64,000 nucleotides of DNA, taken from positions 24,408 through 88,407 of the forward strand of contig CACZNH010000008.1 of NCBI GenBank assembly GCA_902782465.1, given 5' to 3'. A program made the translations under genes and the position numbers. The notes under the pieces are model-generated. The model saw only the letters and a program-made list of their open reading frames with translations, did no database searches and was not told the DNA's origin. Within the stretch, counting starts at the first letter, position 1. The number at the start of each line of letters is the position of its first letter. This document shows, one piece after another, positions 16,518 through 25,141 of the stretch. Origin of the DNA: an uncultured Bacteroidales bacterium. GTDB lineage: Bacteria > Bacteroidota > Bacteroidia > Bacteroidales > Muribaculaceae.

Positions 16518-17956
16518 GAATGAGAAAAATAGCTTTATCTGCAGTGTTGGCTCTGATGGCTGTGGCACAACTTGCTGCCATGACGCCCCAGGAAGCCGTC
16601 AACCGCTTTGTATCACACAGTTCACTCCGTTATGCGTCAGTGGGGGTTCAAGTAATTGATTTGGATTCGGCCAAGTCCATTGCCAGCTATCGCCCCGAGC
16701 AGGCCAATATCACTGCCTCGACGATGAAGACCGTTGTCTCGTCGGCAGCACTGGGCCTGTTGGGACCTCACTTCCGCTTCGAGACGCCCGTTTATCTTGA
16801 CGGTGTGGTCCAGGACGGATGTTTCAAGGGCAATGTGGTCATCCGTGGCACGGGCGACCCCACGCTGGGTTCAGTGTTCCTGCCTTGCCAGGCCAATATC
16901 GTCGATGAAATCATCGCTGCTTTGCGTGACCGTGGCATCACCAGCATCGAGGGCGCAATTATCGGCGATGACAGCTATTACGGCTATCCCTACTTTGATG
17001 AAGACTGGGATGTGGGCGACCTGGCCTATGACTACGGTGCTGCCGTTCATGCCTTGAATTTCCATGACAACCTCGTGACCGTTTCCTGCACCCTGGATTC
17101 CCGCGGTCGCGTGTCGCAATCATCGTTCAGGCCGTCGGTGCCTGGCCTTAAGGTCATCAGCCGTTGTCGCAACAATCGTGGCCGCAACGCCATCACACCT
17201 TATCTGGACTATAGCATTCCCGCCCTGATACTCACAGGTGAGACAACCGCTAGGAGCTATCGTAACACCTATGCCAATCCCACGCCGGCTCCCATGCTTG
17301 TCGATAGCGTGGAGCGTGCGTTGAGGACCAACGGCATTAGCTATACGCAAAATCAGGATGCTCGTGCAGCCCTCTCCACTGCCGACAGCATACTGCTTGT
17401 GTTGCACAAGTCTCCCGAATTGACCGAAATCATCACCTCGTTGCTGGATCGCAGCGACAATATGTTTGCCCACGCCCTGTTGCGTGCCATCGGAGCCCGT
17501 GACTGGGAATTGAAGGGGTATGAAAACTTGCCCAGCGACCTTGACCAGGTGGGTGTTGCTGCCGTCAAGCACTGGCTGGAACTGCAGGGGATTGACACCG
17601 AACCGCTGTTCATGCGCGACGGCAGCGGCCTGGCCCGTGCCAACAAGGCGTCGGTCAGCTTCTTCGGGGATATGCTCACGATGATGGCTCACCGTCGTTT
17701 TGACGGCGTCAGGCTGTGTGACCTCATGCCCAAGGCCGCCGACCGCGTAGGCAAGACCTTGGAGAAAAACCCGTTGAACGACCGCATCGTGCTCAAGTCG
17801 GGCAGTATGCGCCATGTGCAGTGCTTTGTGGGCTACTATCCTGCCGAAGAGCCCCGCTATGCCTTTGCCGTGCTGGTCAACAACTACACCTGCTCACGTG
17901 CCAGCATCAAGGACCAGATAGGCACCTTCCTTTGCAATCTTTTGCAGGAAAAATAG
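16514..17956 (+). CDS. dacB: D-alanyl-D-alanine carboxypeptidase/endopeptidase (PBP4, DacB family)
   Basis: The 480-residue periplasmic peptidoglycan hydrolase cleaves terminal D-Ala or DD cross-links. An N-terminal signal peptide (first about 22 residues) precedes the catalytic domain. The three penicillin-binding motifs are present: S69-T-M-K72, SDN in LLDRSDNMFAHALL, and KSG in VLKSGSMRH. The large insert between the first two motifs is typical of class C PBPs. I chose the ATG at 16514, which overlaps the upstream stop as ATGA and gives a proper signal peptide. A longer in-frame extension from 16469 is unlikely. Confidence 0.92.
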   Translation: MRMRKIALSAVLALMAVAQLAAMTPQEAVNRFVSHSSLRYASVGVQVIDLDSAKSIASYRPEQANITASTMKTVVSSAALGLLGPHFRFETPVYLDGVVQDGCFKGNVVIRGTGDPTLGSVFLPCQANIVDEIIAALRDRGITSIEGAIIGDDSYYGYPYFDEDWDVGDLAYDYGAAVHALNFHDNLVTVSCTLDSRGRVSQSSFRPSVPGLKVISRCRNNRGRNAITPYLDYSIPALILTGETTARSYRNTYANPTPAPMLVDSVERALRTNGISYTQNQDARAALSTADSILLVLHKSPELTEIITSLLDRSDNMFAHALLRAIGARDWELKGYENLPSDLDQVGVAAVKHWLELQGIDTEPLFMRDGSGLARANKASVSFFGDMLTMMAHRRFDGVRLCDLMPKAADRVGKTLEKNPLNDRIVLKSGSMRHVQCFVGYYPAEEPRYAFAVLVNNYTCSRASIKDQIGTFLCNLLQEK

Positions 17957-18046
17957 TTGGTGTTTCAAAAAAAATGCCTAAAATTGCAGGCTAAATTTAA
18001 GCATGACTTGGCACAGGATTGCTAGGTTACAATAACACTGAAGATT

Positions 18047-19072
18047 ATGAACATGTCGATAGAAAAAATGCTGTCTCATGTCTATGAGATTGAGGGATTG
18101 ATGCTCGTGTCCCGCCGACTGGGTGAAGAGAACACGCCTGATGTCATCACCAATAAAATGCACCGCAAGGTGCGTGAACTCGCCGAGATGTGCGGCATGG
18201 AGATTGCCGTAGAGCAAGAAACCCCTGTACAGCAACCCGAGGCCGCCCCCGTCGAGCAACCCGTCGAGCAGCCGGCAGCTACGGAATTGCCTGCCCAGCA
18301 GGAGCCTGTCGTTCCCGCCGAGGCCGAGGGCTTGCCCGAGGAGGATTATGATGCCGACGAGACCTGGCAGCATGACAATGGCGAGGAGTTCAATGAAGTG
18401 TTTGAACTCAACTACGAGGAACCCAAACATGAAACGGTTGCCGACAATGAAGTGCCTGTCGCCGACCGTGAGCCCGACGAGGATATCACTGTGGAGTTTA
18501 TTGAGGCCGACGAAGAACCCGCCGAGGAGCCTGCCGTCGAGGAACCCCGTCAGGAACAACCCACCCCTGTTCCCCCCATCTTTAACCCTAGGCCTGAAGC
18601 CGAGAAAGTCGTTGCCCCTGTGGCTCCAGCTCCCGAGCCTGTCAACGATGAGCCCGTTCCCGAGCCTGACCCCGATGTGCTCCCTGAGGCTGACGAAGAG
18701 CCCGACATTACTGTGGAGTTTATCGAGGCCGATGATGTGCCCGTACCCGAGCCCGAGGACCTGCCTATCCCGCCAACACCTACCGAGATTCCTGTGGAGG
18801 TAGAGCCTGAATCACCGATTCGCGTTGACGAGAAATTGCAGCGACATCTTTCCAAGGATATCCGCAAGGCCTTGTCTATCAATGACCGTTTCCGTTTCCA
18901 ACGCGAACTGTTCGCCGGTAGCGCCGACGCACTGAATACCGCCATCGAGCACATCGAGGCGATGCGCAGCTATGGCAATGCTGAACTCTATTTTTACAGC
19001 CAGTTGAACTGGGACCGTGAGAATGAGGTGGTGAAGGATTTCATGACCCTTGTTCGCAACCATTTCCAGTAA
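18047..19072 (+). CDS. Acidic Pro/Glu-rich protein with conserved N- and C-terminal domains, unknown function
   Basis: The 341-residue protein has three parts. A helical N-terminal domain (1-60, SIEKMLSHVYEIEGLMLVSRRL) is followed by a disordered linker very rich in Glu, Pro and Asp (about 62-255) that contains DITVEFIEAD twice. A C-terminal helical domain (about 262-341, SINDRFRFQRELFAGSADALN ... NWDRENEVVKDFMTLV) completes it. No signal peptide or membrane segment was seen, so it is probably cytosolic. The layout suggests two interaction domains on a long tether. The 3' end is 22 bp from rsmI. The function is unrecognised. Confidence 0.8.
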   Translation: MNMSIEKMLSHVYEIEGLMLVSRRLGEENTPDVITNKMHRKVRELAEMCGMEIAVEQETPVQQPEAAPVEQPVEQPAATELPAQQEPVVPAEAEGLPEEDYDADETWQHDNGEEFNEVFELNYEEPKHETVADNEVPVADREPDEDITVEFIEADEEPAEEPAVEEPRQEQPTPVPPIFNPRPEAEKVVAPVAPAPEPVNDEPVPEPDPDVLPEADEEPDITVEFIEADDVPVPEPEDLPIPPTPTEIPVEVEPESPIRVDEKLQRHLSKDIRKALSINDRFRFQRELFAGSADALNTAIEHIEAMRSYGNAELYFYSQLNWDRENEVVKDFMTLVRNHFQ

Positions 19073-19094
19073 TTATGGTTTAGTGCCACATTCC

Positions 19095-19829
19095 ATGGCA
19101 GGGAAATTGTATATAGTGCCCACCCCAGTGGGAAATCTGGGGGACATGACACCGCGAGCTGTCGAGGTGCTCAAGAGCGTGGATACTATCCTCGCCGAGG
19201 ATACCCGTACCAGCGGCGTGTTGCTCAAGCACTTTGACATCTCAACGCCCATGCGCAGTCACCACAAATTCAATGAGCATGAAGCGGTGGCTGCTGTCGT
19301 GCAGCAGTTGAGCGGTGGCGCGGTGATGGCGCTCATCAGCGATGCGGGAACTCCAGGCATCAGCGATCCGGGTTTTCTGCTGTCGCGTGAATGCCGTCGC
19401 CAGGGCATCGAGGTGGAGACCCTGCCGGGACCAACGGCTTTTGTGCCCGCGCTGGTCAACTCGGGACTGCCTTGTGACCGTTTCGTCTTCGAGGGATTCC
19501 TGCCGCAAAAGAAAGGCCGCGCCACGCGTCTTGAGGAACTCAAGTCACAGTCCTTGACGATGGTGTTCTATGAATCACCCGTGAGGCTGTTGAAGACGCT
19601 CCAGCAGTTTGCCGAGGCTTTCGGTCCTGACCGTGAAGCCAGTGTCGTGCGCGAAATCAGCAAGCTGCACAACACTACCCACAACGGCACGCTCGGTGAG
19701 CTGGTGGAATACTTTACCGCTCACGAGCCCCGTGGCGAAATCGTCATCATCGTTGCCGGATGCCCGCCAGTGGCTGCTGTCAAGGTCGACAAGTATGCCG
19801 CCTTCAAGGGAAAACAAGCCAAGGTATAA
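19095..19829 (+). CDS. rsmI: 16S rRNA (cytidine-1402-2'-O)-methyltransferase
   Basis: The 244-residue SAM-dependent enzyme methylates C1402 in the ribosomal decoding centre. Motifs of the tetrapyrrole-methylase fold are clear: LYIVPTPVGNLGDMTPRAVE, ILAEDTRTSGVLL, ALISDAGTPGISDPG, TLPGPTAFVPALVNSG and FEGFLPQKKGRATRL. I chose the ATG at 19095, which gives the standard MAGKLYIVPTPVG start; the frame is open 45 bases further upstream but that part overlaps the preceding gene. Confidence 0.96.
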   Translation: MAGKLYIVPTPVGNLGDMTPRAVEVLKSVDTILAEDTRTSGVLLKHFDISTPMRSHHKFNEHEAVAAVVQQLSGGAVMALISDAGTPGISDPGFLLSRECRRQGIEVETLPGPTAFVPALVNSGLPCDRFVFEGFLPQKKGRATRLEELKSQSLTMVFYESPVRLLKTLQQFAEAFGPDREASVVREISKLHNTTHNGTLGELVEYFTAHEPRGEIVIIVAGCPPVAAVKVDKYAAFKGKQAKV

Positions 19830-19889
19830 CAAAAAGCAAAGTAATACGTTATTCAATAAGTAAGAACAAACCGATAAAAGCCTTTAGAT

Positions 19890-20777
19890 ATGAAGAAGAT
19901 TTTCTATTTTGTTTGCCTGTTGATTGGCATCGCAGTGTTGCCCGCCTGTCAACGCAGCAACAAGCTGATGGATGAGGTCTCACGCCAGGATTCCATCAAT
20001 ATGGCTCTGCAGGATTCAATCGCGACGGCCAATGCCGAGAAAGACAGTCTCATGGAACTCATGGGTGACATTGCCGACGGCATGCAGCAGATTAAGGAAC
20101 TCGAGGACATCGTTTCGGTCAATAACCTGAACGGCGAGACCCCCGACCGCAAGAAGCAGCTGCGTGACGACATCGTCCTTATTCAACAGTCTATCAACAA
20201 GCACAAGAACCGCTTGGCCGAGTTGGAGAAGCGTCTCAAGCAGTCCACCAACTACAACGAGACGATGCAGAAGTCGATTGCCAACCTCAAGAGCCAACTC
20301 GAGGAACAGCAGAAGACCATCAACAGCCTGACCGAACAGCTGGCGGCAGCCCATGTCCAGATTAAGAACCTCAACCAGAGCGTTGACTCGCTGAACACGG
20401 TGAACAAGAACGTCACCAAGGAGAAGGAAGCCGCACAGCAGCAGTCCAAACAGCTCACTGCCGAGGTGGATAACCTCAATACCTGCTACTACGTCATCGG
20501 CTCCAAGAAGGAACTCAAGGCCAACAAAATCATCGAGACGGGTTTCCTGCGCAAGACCAAGATTCTGCAAGGCGACTTTGAGATGTCCTATTTCACCAAG
20601 GCCGACCGTCGCACCTTGAGCGAAATTCCTTTGCACAGCAACAAAGCTGAACTGATGACCAACCATCCTAAGGACTCCTACGAAATCGTGTCGAACGGCA
20701 ACGTCAAGACGTTGCGCATCCTCAATGCCCACAAGTTCTGGGAGAAGTCCAATTTCCTTGTAGTGAAGGTTGATTAA
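19890..20777 (+). CDS. Coiled-coil lipoprotein, unknown function
   Basis: The 295-residue precursor has a lipobox VLPAC (Cys20). The mature protein is mostly a long coiled coil (about 30-200; for example HKNRLAELEKRLKQS, IANLKSQLEEQQKTINSLTE). It is followed by a compact C-terminal domain starting CYYVIGSKKELKANKIIETG and ending in a basic/aromatic strand (KFWEKSNFLVVKVD). It is probably anchored to a membrane with the globular end projecting into the periplasm or outside. It resembles widely conserved Bacteroidota lipoproteins of unproven role. The stop codon overlaps the first unit of a heptamer array. Confidence 0.8.
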   Translation: MKKIFYFVCLLIGIAVLPACQRSNKLMDEVSRQDSINMALQDSIATANAEKDSLMELMGDIADGMQQIKELEDIVSVNNLNGETPDRKKQLRDDIVLIQQSINKHKNRLAELEKRLKQSTNYNETMQKSIANLKSQLEEQQKTINSLTEQLAAAHVQIKNLNQSVDSLNTVNKNVTKEKEAAQQQSKQLTAEVDNLNTCYYVIGSKKELKANKIIETGFLRKTKILQGDFEMSYFTKADRRTLSEIPLHSNKAELMTNHPKDSYEIVSNGNVKTLRILNAHKFWEKSNFLVVKVD

Positions 20778-20811
20778 GCTGTTAGCTTTTAGCATTAAGC
20801 TGTTAGCAGTT
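20777..20811 (+). repeat. Heptamer array before the glycerate kinase gene
   Basis: Five 7-bp units: AGCTGTT, AGCTTTT, AGCATTA, AGCTGTT, AGCAGTT. They run from the stop of the coiled-coil lipoprotein gene to 14 bases before the glycerate kinase ATG. Confidence 0.7.
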
Positions 20812-20825
20812 TTCTAATTATTCAG

Positions 20826-21929
20826 ATGAACGTCCTTTTGGCATTCGATAAATTCAAGGGTTCTGCAACCGCCCGGCAACTCAATGAGGCAGCGAGGCAG
20901 GCGCTTGAAGCAATCGAAGGCGTGAGTGTGTCGTGTGTGCCCGTTGCCGATGGCGGTGACGGCACAGTTGATGTGCTGGCGGCTGCTTGCCAGGGACAAT
21001 GGGTGACCGTTCCCACGATGGGACCCTTGCTGCAACGGGCGCCTGTCACCGCCAGCTATTTCCTGTGCGATGACGGCACGGCACTTATCGAGGTGGCTGC
21101 TGCCAGCGGATTGGCGCTCTTGCCCGACGATGCACACGACGTGATGCATGCCACCACCTTGGGGACGGGTATGCTGATGCGTGACGCGATGGAGCGCGGC
21201 AGCCGCAACATTGTGCTGGGCCTTGGGGGCTCGGCGACGTGTGATGCGGCAATGGGTATCCTGTGCGCCCTTGGGGCCGAGTTCCTGGATGCTGACGGCC
21301 ATCACCTCTATCCCAGCGGTGAATCCCTTGAGAAAATAGCCCATATCGAGACCTTCGGCATCCCCCAAACCGTGCGGGACTGCCGTTTTACCTTGTTGAC
21401 CGACGTAGATAACCCATTGTGTGGCGAACGGGGCTCGGCAAGGATTTATGCGCCGCAGAAGGGCGCTTCGCCCGAACAGGTGGAACAGTTGGAGCGTGGC
21501 ATGCTCCATATCGCAGACCTCGTGGGTGATGATATCGCCAATCGGGCAGGCTGCGGCGCTGCTGGAGGCATCCCTGCATTGATGATGCACCTGCTTGATT
21601 GTGAATTGCAGCCTGGCGCTCCCTATGTTCTGGAACACAACGGCTTTGCCGAGGCGCTTGACGATGCCGACCTGGTCATTACCGGCGAGGGGCGGATGGA
21701 TAGTCAATCCCTGATGGGCAAAGGACCTGGGCGAGTCATCGAGATGGCACTTGCGCATGGCGTTCCCGTCAAGGCGGTCTGCGGCGTGATAGATGCCGCT
21801 TTTGACCCCATAGCGGCAGGTTTAGCCGATGCGGTCGCCGTGAGCGACGGGCTCCCTCATGACATGGCGATGGATACCGATGGCACGCTCATGCGTGTTG
21901 CCGCAGCCGTCACCAGGATGATACAGTGA
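20826..21929 (+). CDS. glxK: Glycerate kinase
   Basis: The 367-residue class II glycerate kinase phosphorylates D-glycerate at the 2 position. Motifs are MNVLLAFDKFKGSATA, VPVADGGDGTVDVL, the central VLGLGGSATCDAAMG and DLVITGEGRMDSQSLMGKGP. A D-2-hydroxyacid dehydrogenase of the hydroxypyruvate reductase type occurs at 44256 and could supply glycerate, although the two genes are far apart. Confidence 0.94.
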   Translation: MNVLLAFDKFKGSATARQLNEAARQALEAIEGVSVSCVPVADGGDGTVDVLAAACQGQWVTVPTMGPLLQRAPVTASYFLCDDGTALIEVAAASGLALLPDDAHDVMHATTLGTGMLMRDAMERGSRNIVLGLGGSATCDAAMGILCALGAEFLDADGHHLYPSGESLEKIAHIETFGIPQTVRDCRFTLLTDVDNPLCGERGSARIYAPQKGASPEQVEQLERGMLHIADLVGDDIANRAGCGAAGGIPALMMHLLDCELQPGAPYVLEHNGFAEALDDADLVITGEGRMDSQSLMGKGPGRVIEMALAHGVPVKAVCGVIDAAFDPIAAGLADAVAVSDGLPHDMAMDTDGTLMRVAAAVTRMIQ

Positions 21930-21972
21930 TGCCTCTATAGGCACCATGCCAAAAAGATTTTTCGACCGATTG

Positions 21973-22004
21973 TTGCATTATCTCGGCGAATAACACTAAT
22001 TTTG
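21973..22004 (+). promoter_or_regulatory. Promoter for the AspT/YidE-type transporter gene
   Basis: TTG 21973-21975, a 21-base spacer and TAATTTTG 21997-22004 precede the GTG start at 22027 by 22 bases. Confidence 0.65.
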
Positions 22005-22026
22005 CGTTATCAATACTTAAAGACAA

Positions 22027-23691
22027 GTGGCAGAGTGGTTAAGTGACATATTCTTGACCCATTCGGCGGTGCAGGCGGTCGTCGTTCTATCACTGCTATG
22101 TGCCTGCGGGCTTGCCCTGGGCCGCATCAAGGTGCTGGGCGTGTCGCTGGGCGTTGCCTTTGTCTTCTTCCTGGGCATTTTGGCGGGCTATCTGGGCATC
22201 TCGATTGATGGTGATATGCTGCGTTATGCACAGAACTTCGGACTCGTACTTTTTGTCTATGCCTTGGGTCTGCAGGTGGGACCGGGATTCTTCAGTTCGT
22301 TCCACAAGTCAGGACTCACCCTCAACCTGTGGGCCATCGGCGTGGTCCTGGTGGGCACTGTGTTGACGTTGTTGCTCCCCCTGATGGGCATCAGCTTGAG
22401 TGATGCTGTGGGTATCATGTGTGGTGCGTCGACCAACACGCCAGCCCTGGCAGCAGCCCAACAGACGCTCTCCCAACTGCATCAGCCCGAGAGCGGTGCG
22501 GCCCTGGGCTGTGCTGTGACTTATCCGCTGGGTGTCGTGGGCGTTATCCTGGCTTTTGCCTTGATGCGAAAGGTTGTAGTGAGTCCCAGCGACCACCTTG
22601 TTGATGAGAGTGAGGAAGAGGCCGACCACACGTTCATAGCGACCTATCAGGTGCGCAACGAGGGCATCATCGGTAAGACTGTTGGCGATTTGGCCCGCAT
22701 CAGTCCGCGGCAGTTTGTCATCTCACGCCTGTGGCGCGAGGGCAAGGTGACCATCCCCGACGCCAACACTGTACTCATGCGTGACGACCGTGTCCTGGTC
22801 ATCACCGACCACGATGCCGCCGAGGCCATGGAAGTGCTGTTTGGCAGGCAGGAGGGTACCGACTGGAACACGGGCGACATCGATTGGAATGCCATCGACA
22901 GCGACCTCGTTTCTCAAGCCATCCTCATCACTAAACCCGAAATCAATGGCCGCAAATTGGGTTCTTTGCGCCTGCGAGAGCATTACGGTGTGAACATCAG
23001 CCGTGTGAACCGTGGCGGCCTGCAACTGCTGGCAACGCCCGAGCTGCGTCTGTTGCTGGGTGACCGCATCATAGTCGTCGGCCACCGTGAGGCGCTCAAG
23101 AATGTTGAGAAGGAAGTGGGCAATGCCGTCAAGATGCTTGACGAGCCCAATCTGATAACCGTCTTCCTGGGCATGACGCTGGGTCTTATCATTGGCTGCA
23201 TCCCGATTGTTCTGCCCGGCATCTCGGCACCTGTTAAACTGGGTCTTGCCGGTGGCCCCATCATTGCAGGTATCCTGATAGGAGCCTTCGGCCCCCGCAT
23301 CCACATCAATGCCTATACCACGACGAGCGCCAACCTCATGCTGCGCTCTATCGGTCTCGCACTATATCTCGCCTGTCTGGGATTGGCCTCAGGCCCCGAT
23401 TTCTTTGCCACCGTAGTCCGTCCTGAGGGCTTGCTGTGGGTGGGCACGGGTTTCCTGCTCACAGTTGTCCCCGTGCTGCTGGTGGGCTGGCTGGCGATGC
23501 GTCTGGCACACATCGACTATGCCTCGGTGTGCGGTATGCTCAGTGGTGCGATGGCTAATCCCATGGCGATGAATTATGCCAACGACACGTTGTCGAGCGA
23601 CCGCCCGTCGGTAGCCTATGCGGCAGTCTATCCCCTGAGCATGTTCCTCAGGGTCATCATCGCGCAGGTGCTCCTGCTTATTTTCCTGTAG
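22027..23691 (+). CDS. AspT/YidE-family transporter with two RCK_C (TrkA-C) domains
   Basis: The 554-residue inner-membrane protein has two hydrophobic halves (about 5-185 and 380-554), each with about five helices. They flank a cytosolic region with two TrkA-C/RCK_C domains (FIATYQVRNEGIIGKTVGDL and ILITKPEINGRKLGSLRLRE). This is the aspartate:alanine exchanger/YidE architecture. Repeated GASTNTPALAAA and GAMANPMAMNYA motifs occur at equivalent places in both halves, as expected for the inverted repeat. The substrate is unknown. GTG is the start; no in-frame ATG lies nearby. Confidence 0.9.
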   Translation: MAEWLSDIFLTHSAVQAVVVLSLLCACGLALGRIKVLGVSLGVAFVFFLGILAGYLGISIDGDMLRYAQNFGLVLFVYALGLQVGPGFFSSFHKSGLTLNLWAIGVVLVGTVLTLLLPLMGISLSDAVGIMCGASTNTPALAAAQQTLSQLHQPESGAALGCAVTYPLGVVGVILAFALMRKVVVSPSDHLVDESEEEADHTFIATYQVRNEGIIGKTVGDLARISPRQFVISRLWREGKVTIPDANTVLMRDDRVLVITDHDAAEAMEVLFGRQEGTDWNTGDIDWNAIDSDLVSQAILITKPEINGRKLGSLRLREHYGVNISRVNRGGLQLLATPELRLLLGDRIIVVGHREALKNVEKEVGNAVKMLDEPNLITVFLGMTLGLIIGCIPIVLPGISAPVKLGLAGGPIIAGILIGAFGPRIHINAYTTTSANLMLRSIGLALYLACLGLASGPDFFATVVRPEGLLWVGTGFLLTVVPVLLVGWLAMRLAHIDYASVCGMLSGAMANPMAMNYANDTLSSDRPSVAYAAVYPLSMFLRVIIAQVLLLIFL

Positions 23692-23712
23692 ATTTCAGTT
23701 AACCTGTAACGG

Positions 23713-25128
23713 TTAGATTTCGATGATTGCGGTGTGGTCGTTGATGACCGTCTCGTGGCTGGTGCTGATGTCGTTCAAATCCTCGAGAATGCTCCGCAAT
23801 ACCAGCTTGAAGGTTTTGTAGATGCGCAGTCGGAAAGCTAACTTGACAAACGGCTTGAGGATTCCCTTGACGGTCTGGTTCACCACTTGGTCTATCCCCT
23901 TGATGAGCCGATTGATGAGTTCCTTGTTGTTGCTGCCACCCTCGTTGCCTTCGGCAAAGGTGATATATGTTTGTGTTACAGGCTCCTGCAGGTTCTTTAG
24001 CAGCAGGTCGGCGATAGCTTCAGGGCTGTCGGGTATGTTGATAAAGCGCATCAGGAAGGGATGCTTGATCTGAAGATTGTCGATGGCCTGGCTGATTTCG
24101 GGCCAATAACGTGTGAGCACTCCTTGGGTCATGGTGGGAATGCAGTTCTTGAACACCTCTCGGGCATGCTCTCCGAATTCCGGGTCCGAGGGCAGGCTGT
24201 GAAGGGTGACGCTGCGCAGCTGCATCTTTCCTGCAGCTGTGTTGCAAGTGGCGACCCTCCACTGGCAAGGATAGCCCACGGCGGCAGCAGTCGCCACTTC
24301 GACCATATTCCCCTCACGGACGCTGGTCTGGCCGATGTCACTGATGTGCAGGTGGCCGGTGAAGATGACATGAACGCCAGCCTTGACGAGCCGTCTGCAC
24401 AGTTGACGGGCGTCATCGACCATATAGGGCGCTGCCAGTGTGTCCTCCATGTGGAAGTGGGGTGCCAGATGGTGATGCATCATGGCAATGACCTTCCTGC
24501 CCGCAGCCGTAGCAGCAGTGGCCTGCTCGACTAGCCATTGCTGGGTCGAAGCCTCAAGACTGCCGCTTGTCTTGCAATGGTCACGCGGGTCGCCATGAGA
24601 GACAAAGGTGTTGAGACGGTCCATGCAGGCATCGATGGCGAGGATGGTCATCTCGTCGGTGACATCACGGCAATAGCTCAGGGTGTCGTTGTCGCGCCTG
24701 GAGAGCCCGTCATAACCCGCATGGCGGTAAATCTCGGCAAAATCCTGTCGGGTGATGGTCTCGGTAGCTGTCGCGGTATCGCCGTCAAAGACTTTGGCGT
24801 CAGGATTGTTGATGTCATGGTTGCCGGGAACGACAAGCACCTGGATGCCGGCATCCGTCAGCCGTTGCAGGCGGTCGGCAACAAGCAGGTGACTCGCCCG
24901 CTCACCGTCCTTGGTGAGGTCACCGGTGACCAGTACCAGATGCGGTTTCAAGTCGATGATGTCTGCCACGAGGGTCTCGAGGATTTCGACACTCTCGCGC
25001 AGCATTTTGCGGTCACGGCTCAGGTATTGCTCAAAGGCACTGCCGTCCTTCTTGAGCAGTTCGGGTGCCATCACGTGCAGGTCGCTGATGACGGCAATCT
25101 TGATGCTTTGGCTTTTTGCGGGTTTCAT
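23713..25128 (-). CDS. Calcineurin-like metallophosphoesterase
   Basis: The 471-residue protein shows the metal-binding motifs in order: IAVISDLHVMAP, LVLVTGDLTKDGE, VLVVPGNHDINNP, AMMHHHLAP and VIFTGHLHISDIG. The C-terminal third (about 300-471) is helical and not recognised. There is no signal peptide, so it is probably cytosolic. It follows the GH27 gene by 13 bp in the same direction and is likely co-transcribed. The substrate is unknown; it belongs to the broad phosphodiesterase group that includes cyclic-nucleotide and sugar-nucleotide hydrolases. Confidence 0.88.
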   Translation of the reverse strand: MKPAKSQSIKIAVISDLHVMAPELLKKDGSAFEQYLSRDRKMLRESVEILETLVADIIDLKPHLVLVTGDLTKDGERASHLLVADRLQRLTDAGIQVLVVPGNHDINNPDAKVFDGDTATATETITRQDFAEIYRHAGYDGLSRRDNDTLSYCRDVTDEMTILAIDACMDRLNTFVSHGDPRDHCKTSGSLEASTQQWLVEQATAATAAGRKVIAMMHHHLAPHFHMEDTLAAPYMVDDARQLCRRLVKAGVHVIFTGHLHISDIGQTSVREGNMVEVATAAAVGYPCQWRVATCNTAAGKMQLRSVTLHSLPSDPEFGEHAREVFKNCIPTMTQGVLTRYWPEISQAIDNLQIKHPFLMRFINIPDSPEAIADLLLKNLQEPVTQTYITFAEGNEGGSNNKELINRLIKGIDQVVNQTVKGILKPFVKLAFRLRIYKTFKLVLRSILEDLNDISTSHETVINDHTAIIEI

Positions 25129-25141
25129 TGTGATAAAGCGT

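Noticed and set aside
22024-22045. tRNA-Ser/Leu-like stretch (GTGGCAGAGTGGTTAAGTG)
   Set aside because: It matches a D-arm by chance, but no anticodon or T-arm follows and the bases encode the start of the transporter (MAEWLSD).
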